From Adhaeribacter rhizoryzae (lineage in GTDB: Bacteria > Bacteroidota > Bacteroidia > Cytophagales > Hymenobacteraceae): 64,000 bases of DNA. Of the stretch, positions 41,544-51,403 are shown piece after piece (positions within the stretch are counted from its first letter, which is position 1; every line of letters starts with the position of its first letter). Where the stretch lies: NCBI RefSeq assembly GCF_008629685.1, contig NZ_VWSF01000004.1, positions 248,001 to 312,000 on the forward strand, read 5' to 3'. The notes below the pieces were generated by a model. It was not told the origin of the DNA. It did not search any database and saw only the letters and a list, made by a program, of their open reading frames with translations. The translations under genes were made by a program, and so were the position numbers.

Positions 41544-44486
41544 ATGAATACGGAATTATTACAAAAATTAGCGGGTGAACTCGAAGGTGAATTGCACTTC
41601 GACACCACCATGCGAACCTTATATGCCACCGATGCCTCGGCTTACCGCGAATTTCCGCTGGCCGTGGCTTTCCCCCAGAATATTGCGGATATTAAAAAAT
41701 TAATCACCTTCGCCCGTCGCGAAAAAACGTCGCTGATTCCGCGTACGGCCGGTACTTCACTGGCCGGTCAGGTAGTGGGCAACGGTATTGTGGTAGATGT
41801 TTCGCGTACCTTTACGCAAATTCTGGAATTGAATAAAGAAGAAGGTTGGGTGCGGGTGCAGCCGGGCGTAATCCGCGATGAACTAAATTTCTTCCTGAAA
41901 CCGCACGGCTTATATTTCGGCCCCGAAACTTCTACGGCCAACCGCGCAATGATTGGCGGCATGGTCGGTAATAATTCCTGCGGCTCTAATTCCGTGGTAT
42001 ACCGCAGCACCCGCGAGCACGTGTTGTCAGTTAAGGCAATTTTGAGCGATGGTTCCGAAACGGAATTTACCAGCTTATCCCCCGCCGAGTTTGAAGCGAA
42101 ATGCCAGGGTGAAGGCACCGCATCTGACTTGGAAACCCGCGTATACCAGGCCGTAAAAGCCATGTTGTCGCACCCCGAAACCCAAACCGAAATTCGCAAG
42201 GAATTTCCGAAGAAAACCGTGGAACGGCGAAACACCGGTTACGCGGTTGATTTATTGCTGGAGACCAATCCTTTTACTTCTGGCTCTGAAGATTTTAATT
42301 TCTGCAAATTAATCGCCGGTTCCGAAGGTACGTTGGCCTTCCTGACCGAAATAAAACTAAACGTAGTGGCGCTGCCGCCCAAGGAAATTGGCTTGCTTTG
42401 CGTCCATACCAACACCATCGACGAATCGTTGCGGGCCAACCTAATAGCATTGCAGCACAACCCGAGCGCCTGCGAACTCATGGACCACTACGTGCTGGAA
42501 TGCACCAAAGCTAATATTGAGCAACGGCAAAACAGGTTTTTCGTGCAAGGCGATCCCGGAGCAATATTAGTAGTAGAAATTGCCAAGCACACGCCCGCCG
42601 AAGTACACGAAACCGCCGAGGCTTTAATTGCCGATTTAAAAGCGGCTGGTTTGGGCTATCATTTCCCCTTAGTTACCGGCCCCGATACAAAAAAAGTTTG
42701 GACTTTGCGGAAAGCCGGTTTGGGCTTGCTCTCGAACATTCCGGGTGATGCCAAACCAGTGGCGGTAATTGAAGATACGGCAGTGGATGTTAATGACTTA
42801 CCGGATTTTATTGCGGAGTTTAATTTAATTCTAAAGCAGCACGATTTATACTGCGTGCACTATGCCCACGCGGGTTCCGGCGAGTTGCACCTCCGCCCCA
42901 TCATTAACCTAAAAACCGTAGAAGGTAATCGTTTATTCCGGACCATTGCCGAAGAAATTGCCCGGCTGGTAAAAAAATACGGCGGTTCTTTGAGCGGCGA
43001 GCACGGCGATGGCCGTTTGCGCGGCGAATTTATTCCGTGGATGATCGGCGAAAAAAATTATCGCTTACTCGAAGAAATCAAGCGTACCTGGGACCCCAAT
43101 AATATTTTCAACCCCGGTAAAATCGTGAAAACGCCGGCTATGGATACTAATTTACGGTACCAGGCGGGCCAGGAAACACCGGAGTTCGATACGGTATTTA
43201 AGTTCCGGAACGAACAAGGCATTTTGCGGGCAGCAGAGTTGTGCAACGGCTCCGGCGATTGCCGTAAAACGCAACTTACCGGCGGCACCATGTGCCCCAG
43301 CTACATGGCAACCCGCAACGAAAAAGATACTACCCGCGGCCGGGCCAACATGCTCCGGGAGTTTTTAACCAACTCGCCCAAAGCCAACCGCTTCGACCAC
43401 CAGGAAATAATGGATACCATGGATTTGTGTATTTCCTGCAAGGGTTGCAAATCCGAATGCCCGTCTAACGTAGATGTAGCCAAACTTAAAGCCGAGTTCC
43501 TGCAGCATTATTACGATGCCAATGGCATTTCGCTGCGCACGCGCATGGTTGGTAATTATACCAAAGCCAACCAATTGGCCTCGGCAGCGCCAGGTATTTA
43601 TAATTTCTTTGCCAAAAACAGCTTAACCGGCGATTTAACTAAAAAAATATTGGGCTTTGCTCCGCAGCGTTCTTTGCCTACGTTGCAGGAAACCACATTA
43701 CGGGCTTGGTTTAAAAAGCACCTGAAAGAAACTAAAGCCACTAAGGCTACTAAAGGCGTAGTCAATTTATTCTGCGATGAATTTACCAATTACAATGATA
43801 CTGATATTGGCATAAAAGCGGTGTTGCTGCTCGAAAAACTGGGCTACGAAGTACGCCTGCCCAAGCACGAAGAAAGCGGCCGGACTTACCTTTCCAAAGG
43901 GTTGGTACGGGATGCCAAAAAACTGGCGCAACGCAACGTAGCCTTATTAAAAGAGTTGGTAAATGCAGATGCGCCCTTAGTTGGCATTGAGCCATCGGCT
44001 ATTCTGACCTTACGCGATGAATATTTAGATTTGATTGAGGACGACCAATTACCGGCGGCCAAGCAAATTGCCGCTAATAGTTGGTTAATAGATGAGTTCA
44101 TTGCCATGGAGCGGTTTAAAGGCAATATTTCGCCGGAAGCTTTCACGCAGGAAAAACGCCACATCAAACTCCACGGCCACTGCCATCAAAAAGCACTATC
44201 GTCGCTGGTACATACCCAGAAGATGCTAACCTTGCCCACCAATTACTCCGTCGATATTATTCCGTCGGGCTGTTGCGGCATGGCAGGTTCTTTTGGCTAC
44301 GAAGCAGAACATTATGACGTCTCGATGCAAATTGGCGAACTGGTATTATTCCCGACGGTGCGTAAAACGCCCGAGGATGTAATAATTGCCGCCCCCGGCA
44401 CCAGTTGCCGCCACCAAATAAAAGATGGCACGGGCCGAAAAGCCATCCATACACTAGAGGTGTTATGGGATGCTTTAATAAAATAA
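41544..44486 (+). CDS. FAD-linked oxidase / Fe-S oxidoreductase fusion (D-lactate or D-2-hydroxyacid dehydrogenase type)
   Basis: A 980-residue fusion. The N-terminal part (about 1-540) is an FAD-binding PCMH/FAD_oxidase_C module: AVAFPQNIADIKKLI, PRTAGTSLAGQVVGNGIVVDVSR, GGMVGNNSCGSNS and SLSGEHGDGRLRGEFIPWM. Two 4Fe-4S motifs follow near 565-590 (CNGSGDCRKTQLTGGTMCPSY) and 628-640 (CISCKGCKSECP). The C-terminal CCG-type domain has HGHCHQKALS near 876 and IPSGCCGMAGSFGYE near 909. It resembles GlcD/YdiJ-type enzymes that oxidise D-2-hydroxyacids and pass electrons to the respiratory chain. The exact substrate cannot be read from sequence. Confidence 0.88.
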   Translation: MNTELLQKLAGELEGELHFDTTMRTLYATDASAYREFPLAVAFPQNIADIKKLITFARREKTSLIPRTAGTSLAGQVVGNGIVVDVSRTFTQILELNKEEGWVRVQPGVIRDELNFFLKPHGLYFGPETSTANRAMIGGMVGNNSCGSNSVVYRSTREHVLSVKAILSDGSETEFTSLSPAEFEAKCQGEGTASDLETRVYQAVKAMLSHPETQTEIRKEFPKKTVERRNTGYAVDLLLETNPFTSGSEDFNFCKLIAGSEGTLAFLTEIKLNVVALPPKEIGLLCVHTNTIDESLRANLIALQHNPSACELMDHYVLECTKANIEQRQNRFFVQGDPGAILVVEIAKHTPAEVHETAEALIADLKAAGLGYHFPLVTGPDTKKVWTLRKAGLGLLSNIPGDAKPVAVIEDTAVDVNDLPDFIAEFNLILKQHDLYCVHYAHAGSGELHLRPIINLKTVEGNRLFRTIAEEIARLVKKYGGSLSGEHGDGRLRGEFIPWMIGEKNYRLLEEIKRTWDPNNIFNPGKIVKTPAMDTNLRYQAGQETPEFDTVFKFRNEQGILRAAELCNGSGDCRKTQLTGGTMCPSYMATRNEKDTTRGRANMLREFLTNSPKANRFDHQEIMDTMDLCISCKGCKSECPSNVDVAKLKAEFLQHYYDANGISLRTRMVGNYTKANQLASAAPGIYNFFAKNSLTGDLTKKILGFAPQRSLPTLQETTLRAWFKKHLKETKATKATKGVVNLFCDEFTNYNDTDIGIKAVLLLEKLGYEVRLPKHEESGRTYLSKGLVRDAKKLAQRNVALLKELVNADAPLVGIEPSAILTLRDEYLDLIEDDQLPAAKQIAANSWLIDEFIAMERFKGNISPEAFTQEKRHIKLHGHCHQKALSSLVHTQKMLTLPTNYSVDIIPSGCCGMAGSFGYEAEHYDVSMQIGELVLFPTVRKTPEDVIIAAPGTSCRHQIKDGTGRKAIHTLEVLWDALIK

Positions 44487-45071
44487 AGAAAAAGTCTGAT
44501 AAACAAAAAAGCAGCCTTAGAAGCTGCTTTTTGTTTATGGCTAAATCCAAATAATAAATATTATACCAAAGGAAGGTTGAACAGGCATTATTTTAAAGTA
44601 AAGGTTATTTGTTGTGCATTCAGGATGCTTTGGTATGCTGCGGTACTTTTTCAGCCTGTTTAGCTTTTATCAGTGCGGCCTTACTTCTGGAGTAGCTTAA
44701 CCCTTCCGCCCTCCGGGCACTTTCCCTAAATTAGGGAAGGAGTTCGGCCAAACCAACACGTTGCGCATTAGTTTTGTTGAGCTGGCTGTCAATTAATTTT
44801 TAATAGTGATTATAGAACCTAGAAGACCGTAGCTACGAAGCAAACTACATCAGTTTGGGCGATGAGGGCCTTCTAAGGTTGTGGTGCTTTAGCATTCCGA
44901 CGAAGGAGGAAAACAAGCTTAGACAGCCCGAATGACCAAACGGGGCCTCGCGGCCGGGAGAAACTTAGGCTTCTATATTTAATTAGCACCAAGGCATTAA
45001 AAGATGAAATCTTTCAAAAGAGAAACAGAAAGACCAAGCTATTTATAGAATAGCGTTAAGGAGATGTGGTA
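44487..45071. other. Intergenic stretch with unexplained structured DNA
   Basis: Apart from the terminator, the part 44640-44985 is unlike the usual AT-rich gaps here. It contains the dyad TTCCCTAAATTAGGGAA (near 44723-44739), a self-complementary CGTAGCTACG (near 44829), an imperfect hairpin between CCTAGAAG (44818 region) and CTTCTAAGG (44871 region), and the GC-rich GGGGCCTCGCGGCCGGG (near 44942). No frame of useful length is open. It could be a decayed mobile element, a dispersed repeat or an RNA gene; I cannot tell. Confidence 0.4.
44501..44536 (+). terminator. Rho-independent terminator after the FAD/Fe-S gene
   Basis: AAACAAAAAAGCAGC pairs with GCTGCTTTTTGTTT around a short loop, 14 nt after the stop codon. 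A and T runs flank the stem. Confidence 0.8.
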
Positions 45072-45866
45072 TTACACAGCTACCGGGGCTTTAATGGCCG
45101 GATGCGGATTATATTCTTCCAGTTTAAAATCTTCGTATTTAAAGTCGAAAATACTTTTCACTTCGGGGTTTAACACCATGCGCGGCAACGAGCGAGGCTC
45201 CCGGGTTAATTGCAGTTCGGTTTGTTCCAGGTGGTTCAGGTACAGGTGCGTATCGCCGCCAGTCCAGATAAAATCACCTAAATCAAGTTCGCAAACCTGC
45301 GCCATCATTTGGGTAAGCAAGGCGTAAGAAGCAATATTAAAAGGCACACCTAAAAATACATCGGCGCTGCGCTGGTACAATTGGCAGGATAATTCATTAT
45401 CGGCCACGTAAAACTGAAAAAAAGCGTGGCAAGGCGGCAGCTTCATCTGGTTAATTTCGGCTACGTTCCAGGCACTCACAATAATGCGGCGCGAATCCGG
45501 GTTGTTCTTTAGCTGGTTTACTACCTGCGTAATTTGGTCGATGTGGCCACCATCCGGCGTTGGCCAGCTACGCCATTGCGAGCCATAAACCGGTCCTAAT
45601 TCGCCCTTTTCATCGGCCCACTCATCCCAAATACTAACGCCGTTTTCTTTCAGGTATTTAATATTAGTTTCACCCTTTAAAAACCACAGCAACTCGTGGA
45701 TAATTGACTTGAGGTGTACCTTTTTAGTGGTAACCAACGGAAAACCATCTGCCAGGTTAAACCGCATCTGGTAACCAAAAACACTAAGGGTGCCGGTGCC
45801 GGTACGATCTTCCTTACGCGTGCCATTATCTAAGATATGCCGGAGAAGTTGCTGGTATTGCTGCAT
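45072..45866 (-). CDS. thyA: Thymidylate synthase
   Basis: A 264-residue ThyA converting dUMP to dTMP with methylenetetrahydrofolate. [19 protein letters not shown] is the phosphate-binding start, catalytic Cys146 lies in [12 protein letters not shown], and [24 protein letters not shown] plus [12 protein letters not shown] complete the active site. The length is that of the short bacterial form. Dihydrofolate reductase, often its neighbour, is not found here. Confidence 0.97.
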   Translation of the reverse strand: MQQYQQLLRHILDNGTRKEDRTGTGTLSVFGYQMRFNLADGFPLVTTKKVHLKSIIHELLWFLKGETNIKYLKENGVSIWDEWADEKGELGPVYGSQWRSWPTPDGGHIDQITQVVNQLKNNPDSRRIIVSAWNVAEINQMKLPPCHAFFQFYVADNELSCQLYQRSADVFLGVPFNIASYALLTQMMAQVCELDLGDFIWTGGDTHLYLNHLEQTELQLTREPRSLPRMVLNPEVKSIFDFKYEDFKLEEYNPHPAIKAPVAV

Positions 45867-45886
45867 GGGTTTAAATCTAAAGGAGT

Positions 45887-45894
45887 CAAAAATA
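45887..45894 (-). promoter_or_regulatory. Candidate -7 box of thyA
   Basis: The minus strand reads TATTTTTG, fitting TAnnTTTG, 20 nt before the thyA start. No clear -33 TTG is seen at the proper distance. Confidence 0.45.
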
Positions 45895-46104
45895 AAGAAG
45901 TATCCTGACGAATCGAATGTTTATTTTAAATAATTTTTAGATTTTGTACCCTTGTTCGAACGATGAAAAATATTAACCTTTTGCCCCGGCATTAAAATGA
46001 TTGCCTTAACTGGTTCGTTAGACTACTGAAAGCTTAATGGCCCAACAGAATAAATTAAAATTTATTTTTAGCATAACTTCAATTCCTTATAAATAATTTA
46101 TTAA

Positions 46105-46704
46105 ATGCGCCAAATCCTGCTCCTATTCGCCCTATTTCTTTTTAATGTAAACCTAACCCTAGCCCAGGACTCTGCTGCTACCCAAACGGCGCCTAATACA
46201 GCTACCGAAAACTTAAACCGGCTGTTGCATGAACGTGCGCAGATGATAAAAGATTATGAGTATTACAATGCGCAAAACAGCAATTTTTGGGGTAAAAAAT
46301 CGAAGAAAGACTTGCTTAACATAATAGATGTACTAAAGAAAGTTATCAATAAAGATTCGGAAATAATAAGAGAAATAAATTTGGTGAACCTGAGAAAACA
46401 AGCCGAGATAAAAGCGGCACGCGCGCAGGCCGAGAACCAGAAAAAACAAATTGAATTTAGATCCATAGATGATAAACGGGTAGTATCGGATAATCTGTAC
46501 GCTTTAAAAACCCAAATTCAGAACATGGAGAACAAAGAAAAAGTGAAACAGCGCCAGATAAATGCCCTAGAGGAAAGTTTAACCATTTCTAAAGAAACCA
46601 TTCAAAAACTAGAGCAATTAATTGCAGTTTCGGTAGTAGCCATACTGGGCTTGGCCATTTTTGCCTTTACCCGAACCAATAAAAGCAAGCGCAAAAAAAT
46701 ATAA
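46105..46704 (+). CDS. Exported coiled-coil protein with C-terminal membrane helix
   Basis: A 199-residue protein of no named family. It has a signal peptide (ILLLFALFLFNVNLTLAQ), then a long heptad-like coiled coil (about 35-165, rich in K, E, N, Q: LLNIIDVLKKVINKDSEIIREINLVNLRKQAEIKAARA...), and a C-terminal membrane helix (LIAVSVVAILGLAIFAF) with a basic tail (RTNKSKRKKI). The arrangement places the coiled coil in the periplasm. The function is unknown. Confidence 0.75.
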   Translation: MRQILLLFALFLFNVNLTLAQDSAATQTAPNTATENLNRLLHERAQMIKDYEYYNAQNSNFWGKKSKKDLLNIIDVLKKVINKDSEIIREINLVNLRKQAEIKAARAQAENQKKQIEFRSIDDKRVVSDNLYALKTQIQNMENKEKVKQRQINALEESLTISKETIQKLEQLIAVSVVAILGLAIFAFTRTNKSKRKKI

Positions 46705-46827
46705 ATATTTATATACCTTATTTCGAAACTTTTTCTCCTGCGGCAACCTTATATACTGTTCACCTGATTATAAAAATCGGTAGCAGGCTATATATTAATT
46801 AACTTGCACCGGCATTGTGAGATTTTC

Positions 46828-48792
46828 ATGTTAGAGATACAAGAAGAGTTATTTAAAGTAAGCAAATTATTAAAGCTGGAGCAGGAAGAAGATCTCGCTC
46901 AATATAAAATAAAAAGTACCCGCAGCTCTATTCAAGAGCGTAAAAAAAGCGGTTTGTGCTGGTACCCCGTTACGATAACCAAAACCGAAATTGGTTTTGG
47001 CAACAAAGTAGTAGTGGAAATTGAGCGCACGGGTAGCCGCGATCAACTGCATTTGTTTCAGACCGGCAAAGGGGCGTCTATTTTCAGCAACGCCAACGGC
47101 AGCCAGGGCCACGATTCGCAACAGCTAAGCGGGGTTATCATGACCCTGAAGCGCAATAAACTAACGCTGGCTACTACCAAAGAAGATTTACCGGACTGGA
47201 TTGAAGACGGCAAGCTGGGCATCGACCTGACCTTCGACGAGATGAGTTACAAGGAGATGGAAATTGCCATGCGCAAGGTTACTGAAGCCGAAGATAACCG
47301 TTTGGCCCAGCTCCGCGATATTTTGTATGGTGCGCAACCCGCAACTTTTTACCCTAATAATAATTATTCGCCGGATTCTTTATTAAATAATTCGCAGAAC
47401 GAAGCCATTAAAAATATTGAAGCGGCGAAGGATGTAGCTATTATTCACGGTCCGCCGGGTACTGGTAAAACTACTACTTTGGTGCAGGCCATTTTGCGCA
47501 CCTTGCAGCGGGAAAGGCGCTTGTTGGTAACGGCTCCCAGCAATACGGCCGTAGATTTACTTACCGAAAAACTGGCGGCGCAAGGCATTAACGTTATCCG
47601 GATTGGTAACCCATCGCGGGTTTCGGATATTTTGCTGCACCATACGTTGGATGCGCAGATTATGGAGCATAAGGCCTACAAAGAAGTAAAAGAATACCGG
47701 AAACAAGCCGAGGAATATAAAAGCATGGCTTACCAGTTTAAACGCAAATTTGGCTGGGAAGAACGCGAACAACGCCGCCTCTTAAAAGAACAAAGCCGCG
47801 CCTTATTAGCTGAAGCCGACCACATCGAGCGCTATATTACTGACGATTTACTGGACCGGGTGCAGGTAATTACCTGTACATTGGTGGGTTCGGCCAACCG
47901 CTTAATCCGCCACTTAACCTACGACACCGTATTTATTGATGAAGCGGCCCAGGCCCTGGAACCCGCTTGCTGGATTCCCATAACCCGTGCGAACCGCGTG
48001 GTGCTGGCCGGAGACCACTGCCAATTACCGCCTACCGTTAAATCTTTAGAAGCAGAAAAAGGTGGTTTAGAGGTTACGCTGTTCGAAAAATGCATTCAGC
48101 GGCAGCCTAGTGTGGCCGTTATGCTGCGTACGCAGTACCGGATGCACGAAAATATTATGCAGTTCTCGAACCAGCAATTTTACAACGGGCAATTGGAAGC
48201 GCACGAAAGTGTAGTGCAAACCGATTTACACGCCTTTAACCCCATATTCCCGGCCGAACTGGCAGTTGAATTTGTAGATACGGCCGGCTGTGGTTACAAT
48301 GAACAATCTTTTGCCGAAGGCGCCAGCACGGCCAACCCCGAAGAAGCAGATTTATTGTTGCGGCATTTGCAACATTTATTAAAAGATTACGAAGCAACCG
48401 AAAACGAATCTCCACTGAAGATAGGAATTATTTCGCCGTACCGGGCTCAAATTAATTATTTAAAAGACGAAGTAGAGCACAACGCCTGGCTGCACGATTT
48501 GCAAAATAAGCGTCTGTTAACCATTGGCACCGTCGACAGCTTTCAGGGGCAAGAACGCGATATTATTTACATTAGCATGGTGCGCAGCAATAACGAGGGC
48601 GAAATTGGCTTTTTAAGTGATATCCGGCGTATGAACGTTGCCATGACCCGCGCCCGTAAAAAGCTGGTAATACTGGGTGATAGCGCCACTTTAACCCGAC
48701 ACCCTTTCTACCACGCATTTGTAGGTTATACCGAAAACATTAATGCTTACCGGAGTGCCTGGGAATTAATGGATGCCCTAAATATTTCTTAG
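46828..48792 (+). CDS. IGHMBP2/SMUBP-2-like SF1 helicase
   Basis: A 654-residue superfamily 1B helicase. After an N-terminal nucleic-acid-binding region it shows Walker A HGPPGTGKTTT (about 207-217), motif Ia TAPSNTAVDLL, motif II VFIDEAAQALEPA, motif III VVLAGDHCQLPPT, motif IV/V YRMHENIMQFSNQQFY and TVDSFQGQERDIIYISMVRSN, and motif VI RRMNVAMTRARKKLVILGD. It unwinds DNA or RNA 5'-3'. I prefer the ATG at 46828, because the upstream in-frame extension to 46804 has no family likeness. Confidence 0.92.
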   Translation: MLEIQEELFKVSKLLKLEQEEDLAQYKIKSTRSSIQERKKSGLCWYPVTITKTEIGFGNKVVVEIERTGSRDQLHLFQTGKGASIFSNANGSQGHDSQQLSGVIMTLKRNKLTLATTKEDLPDWIEDGKLGIDLTFDEMSYKEMEIAMRKVTEAEDNRLAQLRDILYGAQPATFYPNNNYSPDSLLNNSQNEAIKNIEAAKDVAIIHGPPGTGKTTTLVQAILRTLQRERRLLVTAPSNTAVDLLTEKLAAQGINVIRIGNPSRVSDILLHHTLDAQIMEHKAYKEVKEYRKQAEEYKSMAYQFKRKFGWEEREQRRLLKEQSRALLAEADHIERYITDDLLDRVQVITCTLVGSANRLIRHLTYDTVFIDEAAQALEPACWIPITRANRVVLAGDHCQLPPTVKSLEAEKGGLEVTLFEKCIQRQPSVAVMLRTQYRMHENIMQFSNQQFYNGQLEAHESVVQTDLHAFNPIFPAELAVEFVDTAGCGYNEQSFAEGASTANPEEADLLLRHLQHLLKDYEATENESPLKIGIISPYRAQINYLKDEVEHNAWLHDLQNKRLLTIGTVDSFQGQERDIIYISMVRSNNEGEIGFLSDIRRMNVAMTRARKKLVILGDSATLTRHPFYHAFVGYTENINAYRSAWELMDALNIS

Positions 48793-48996
48793 AAAATTTT
48801 ATGGTATGATTTATAAATAGTAAGTTGTGAACTTTTAAAACAGAAAATGGTCTGCAAACCTGGTAATAAGTTGAGCAAAAGTGATTAGCTTAAAATCAAG
48901 TTGCGCTTTTTTAGGCCATGACTGTAAACAATTTCTACCTGATTAGGTAAAACCATAAAAGCGCCATATCGGCTTACATATTAAACCAAACCTGTT

Positions 48997-49512
48997 ATGA
49001 CAGCAATAAGTGAAAACAAAGTGGTTTCGCTCACCTACGAGCTTAAAATATTAAACGACGACGGCGAACAAACGCTCGTAGAAACAGCCGATGAAAGCAA
49101 CCCAATGGTGTTTTTGTACGGTGTGAGCGGATTACCCGAAAAGTTTGAAGAATATTTGGACGGCAAACAGGAAGGTGAAAGTTTTTCTTTTTCGCTGGAA
49201 GCAGAAGAAGGCTACGGCGAATACGACGATAACGCCCTGGTGCCGATTCCGAAGAACGTTTTTGAAGTGGACGGCAAAATAGACGACGAAATGCTACAGG
49301 AAGGAAATTATATTCCGATGGCTGATAACGAAGGCAACCACATGCAAGGCCGGGTGATGAAAATTCAGGACGATGAAGTAGTAATGGATTTTAACCACCC
49401 CTTAGCCGGCATGAAAATGTTCTTCGAAGGCAAAGTATTATCGGTGCGGGAAGCTACCCCGGAAGAAATTTCCCACGGCCACGTACACGGTGCCGGCGGT
49501 CATCACCACTAA
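48997..49512 (+). CDS. SlyD-like FKBP-type peptidyl-prolyl isomerase
   Basis: A 171-residue cytosolic FKBP of the SlyD type, a folding helper. The FKBP part has VSLTYELKILNDDGEQTL, NPMVFLYGVSGLPEKFEEYLDGKQEGESFSFSLEAEEGYGEYDD, followed by the insert-in-flap domain (about 75-125) and VVMDFNHPLAGMKMFFEGKVLSVREATPEEISHG. The His-rich tail HGHVHGAGGHHH can bind nickel or other metals. It is monocistronic with a perfect palindrome terminator downstream. Confidence 0.92.
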   Translation: MTAISENKVVSLTYELKILNDDGEQTLVETADESNPMVFLYGVSGLPEKFEEYLDGKQEGESFSFSLEAEEGYGEYDDNALVPIPKNVFEVDGKIDDEMLQEGNYIPMADNEGNHMQGRVMKIQDDEVVMDFNHPLAGMKMFFEGKVLSVREATPEEISHGHVHGAGGHHH

Positions 49513-49523
49513 TCTTCTTATAA

Positions 49524-49577
49524 TATTAACTAATAAAAAAGCCAAGATAATTATCTTGGCTTTTTTATTAGTTAATA
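49524..49577. terminator. 54-bp perfect palindrome, bidirectional terminator
   Basis: Every base from 49524 to 49577 pairs with its mirror partner (half: 27 nt with core GCCAAGATAA next to six A). Outer A/T-rich arms and the T run make it a terminator for either strand. It lies 12 nt after the SlyD-like gene. Confidence 0.88.
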
Positions 49578-49642
49578 ACACTGTAGCATTTTTCAAAATA
49601 ATACTACTATCAACTAGTAATTGCGCATAAGTGTACACTATT

Positions 49643-49708
49643 GCTCATCCTGAGCTTGCCGAAGGATCTATTACAGTTATTTAGATGTTTCGACAAGCTC
49701 AACATGAC
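49643..49708. repeat. Palindromic repeat family B, copy 3
   Basis: The left arm CTCATCCTGAGCTTGCCGAA and right arm TTTCGACAAGCTCAACATGAC pair imperfectly. The spacer is shorter than in copies 1 and 2. It lies between the converging SlyD-like gene and the lactone-oxidase-like gene. Confidence 0.85.
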
Positions 49709-49757
49709 GCCTGTAGATTGCGCTTAATCCACTTGCAAGTGGTTTAACTTGGATGCT

Positions 49758-51392
49758 TTACACCACCGCTTCCTGGAACCGGTCTAAACCGCAAAGCTCT
49801 AAAAATTCGTTGTTAAACACCTGCCACGCTTCATCGGCTAAAAGCTGCCGCCGATGGCCTAGCCATTTATCAATAGTGGCATCGCCGTAAATTTTTCTTA
49901 CCCGTTCTTTATTTAGTACGTGGTTAATTTTTCCCCAATGCACCGAGTAAGGAATATTTTTACTTTCCACTTCCCGGATAAAGGCTTCGGCAAACTTATA
50001 ATTAATTTGGGTATCAGCGCCGTCTAACTCCAGTACGCAGGTATTGGGGAACTTAGCAAAGGCCAGCGTAGCCGGCGAACCTTTCACAAACCGAAAAGCC
50101 ATAATGCCAACGAAGGGTATTTTTTTATTTAGTTCTAGAAAAATATCAATTAATTGGGGTACCACTTCCCGGCTAAACCCGTAAGCCGCGCTAAACAACT
50201 GTCCTCGGAAGATGGTATTCCGAAACGTTTCGCCAATCGTGCCCAAAGCAGCTTCGGGCCGGTTATAGGCTAGTTTAAAAAGCGAATTGACTGTTTTGGG
50301 TATTAATTTTAAATCCAGTTTGTTGCCCGGAAATTTATCTATCGCATCTAATACTGATTGCATCAAGCCCAATACATCGTCGCCGTAAGTAAACTTGCCT
50401 TTGGCGCTTGGGTCGAAGGGCGTGTAACCGGGCTGGTAAGGCCGCTTGTACATAACCCGGAAGTAAACCGCGTCCGGCTGATTATTTTTCTGGAAATTGT
50501 GCGGGTTAATAGCCAGTTCAAAATGATACAAGTCCGGCACCGGACCTTTCAGAATAGGTGCCAAGTCCGAAAAGTCTCCGGAAATAATGGCTTTTTCCAG
50601 TTGGCTGTTGTAAGGAATTTGGGTTAACTGTTGTTGTAATAAAAATTTTGGCTCTACTTCTATCAGCACACTGTGCATGATGCCAAAACTGCCAAAGCTT
50701 ACCAAGGCCGCATTAAACAGATCATCATCTTGTATTACTTCGGCCTGCAGCCAGGCTCTGAATGCATCCGAAATAACCGGGTAAGATGCTCGTTCGAGCC
50801 AAACGTGCCGGTTGGGCCCCACCACCAGGTGCATGCCCACCACACAATCGCAAACCGAACCGTATTTAAAAGCTGCCCCGTGCGTACCGGTACTAAAAGC
50901 GCCAACTATGGTTTGGCCGTTGCTCCCGCCCGATACCCGTAAACTTTTAGCCGGGTTCCGTTCTTTTTCCAATAAATCGTTAATTCTAATTATTTCGTTG
51001 CCGCACTGGGCAAATAACAAATCATTGGCACTACCGCCTTTAGCTAAATATTCAGGGGCTACTTGCGATTCCGATAATTCGGCTTTTAAGGTGAGTTTTT
51101 TGGTATTAATAAGCCCATCGTCGGTAACGCCCACTTTACTCAACGACCAGCCACTACCCATGGCCCGCAGCTTAATTTTATGATCAATGGCGTATTTAAT
51201 CAGCCATTGCATGTTGCGGGTGGTTTGGTGATATTTTTCTTTAAACGTTGGAAACTGCTGCTTGAATTCCGGGTCCGAAACGGTTAGCTCAAACGAAGCG
51301 TCTTTCTTTAAATGCTGCGTAAAATTGGCGTGCGCATTGGTCCACTTCCATTTATTTATTTTTAAGGGCTTAATGCCTAAAGGTAAATTCAT
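49758..51392 (-). CDS. FAD-binding oxidoreductase, aldonolactone-oxidase-like
   Basis: A 544-residue flavoprotein of the VAO/PCMH superfamily. The FAD domain (about 55-240) has IKLRAMGSGWSLSKVGVTDDGLINTKKLT, VSGGSNGQTIVGAFSTGTHGAA and CVVGMHLVVGPN. The C-terminal VHWGKINHVLN is the HWGK-type motif of aldonolactone oxidases and alditol oxidases. No signal peptide is evident. It is the last gene of the five-gene operon and starts 11 nt after the Bor-like lipoprotein. I set the start at 51392 because the frame's extension to 51446 overlaps the lipoprotein gene and has no FAD-fold likeness. The substrate is unknown. Confidence 0.8.
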   Translation of the reverse strand: MNLPLGIKPLKINKWKWTNAHANFTQHLKKDASFELTVSDPEFKQQFPTFKEKYHQTTRNMQWLIKYAIDHKIKLRAMGSGWSLSKVGVTDDGLINTKKLTLKAELSESQVAPEYLAKGGSANDLLFAQCGNEIIRINDLLEKERNPAKSLRVSGGSNGQTIVGAFSTGTHGAAFKYGSVCDCVVGMHLVVGPNRHVWLERASYPVISDAFRAWLQAEVIQDDDLFNAALVSFGSFGIMHSVLIEVEPKFLLQQQLTQIPYNSQLEKAIISGDFSDLAPILKGPVPDLYHFELAINPHNFQKNNQPDAVYFRVMYKRPYQPGYTPFDPSAKGKFTYGDDVLGLMQSVLDAIDKFPGNKLDLKLIPKTVNSLFKLAYNRPEAALGTIGETFRNTIFRGQLFSAAYGFSREVVPQLIDIFLELNKKIPFVGIMAFRFVKGSPATLAFAKFPNTCVLELDGADTQINYKFAEAFIREVESKNIPYSVHWGKINHVLNKERVRKIYGDATIDKWLGHRRQLLADEAWQVFNNEFLELCGLDRFQEAVV

Positions 51393-51403
51393 GGTGTAAA
51401 GCG

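Noticed and set aside
44880-45060. Short open frame in the unexplained region before thyA
   Set aside because: A frame of about 40 codons ends in KTKLFIE and then TAG, but it has no start codon, no ribosome site and no family likeness.
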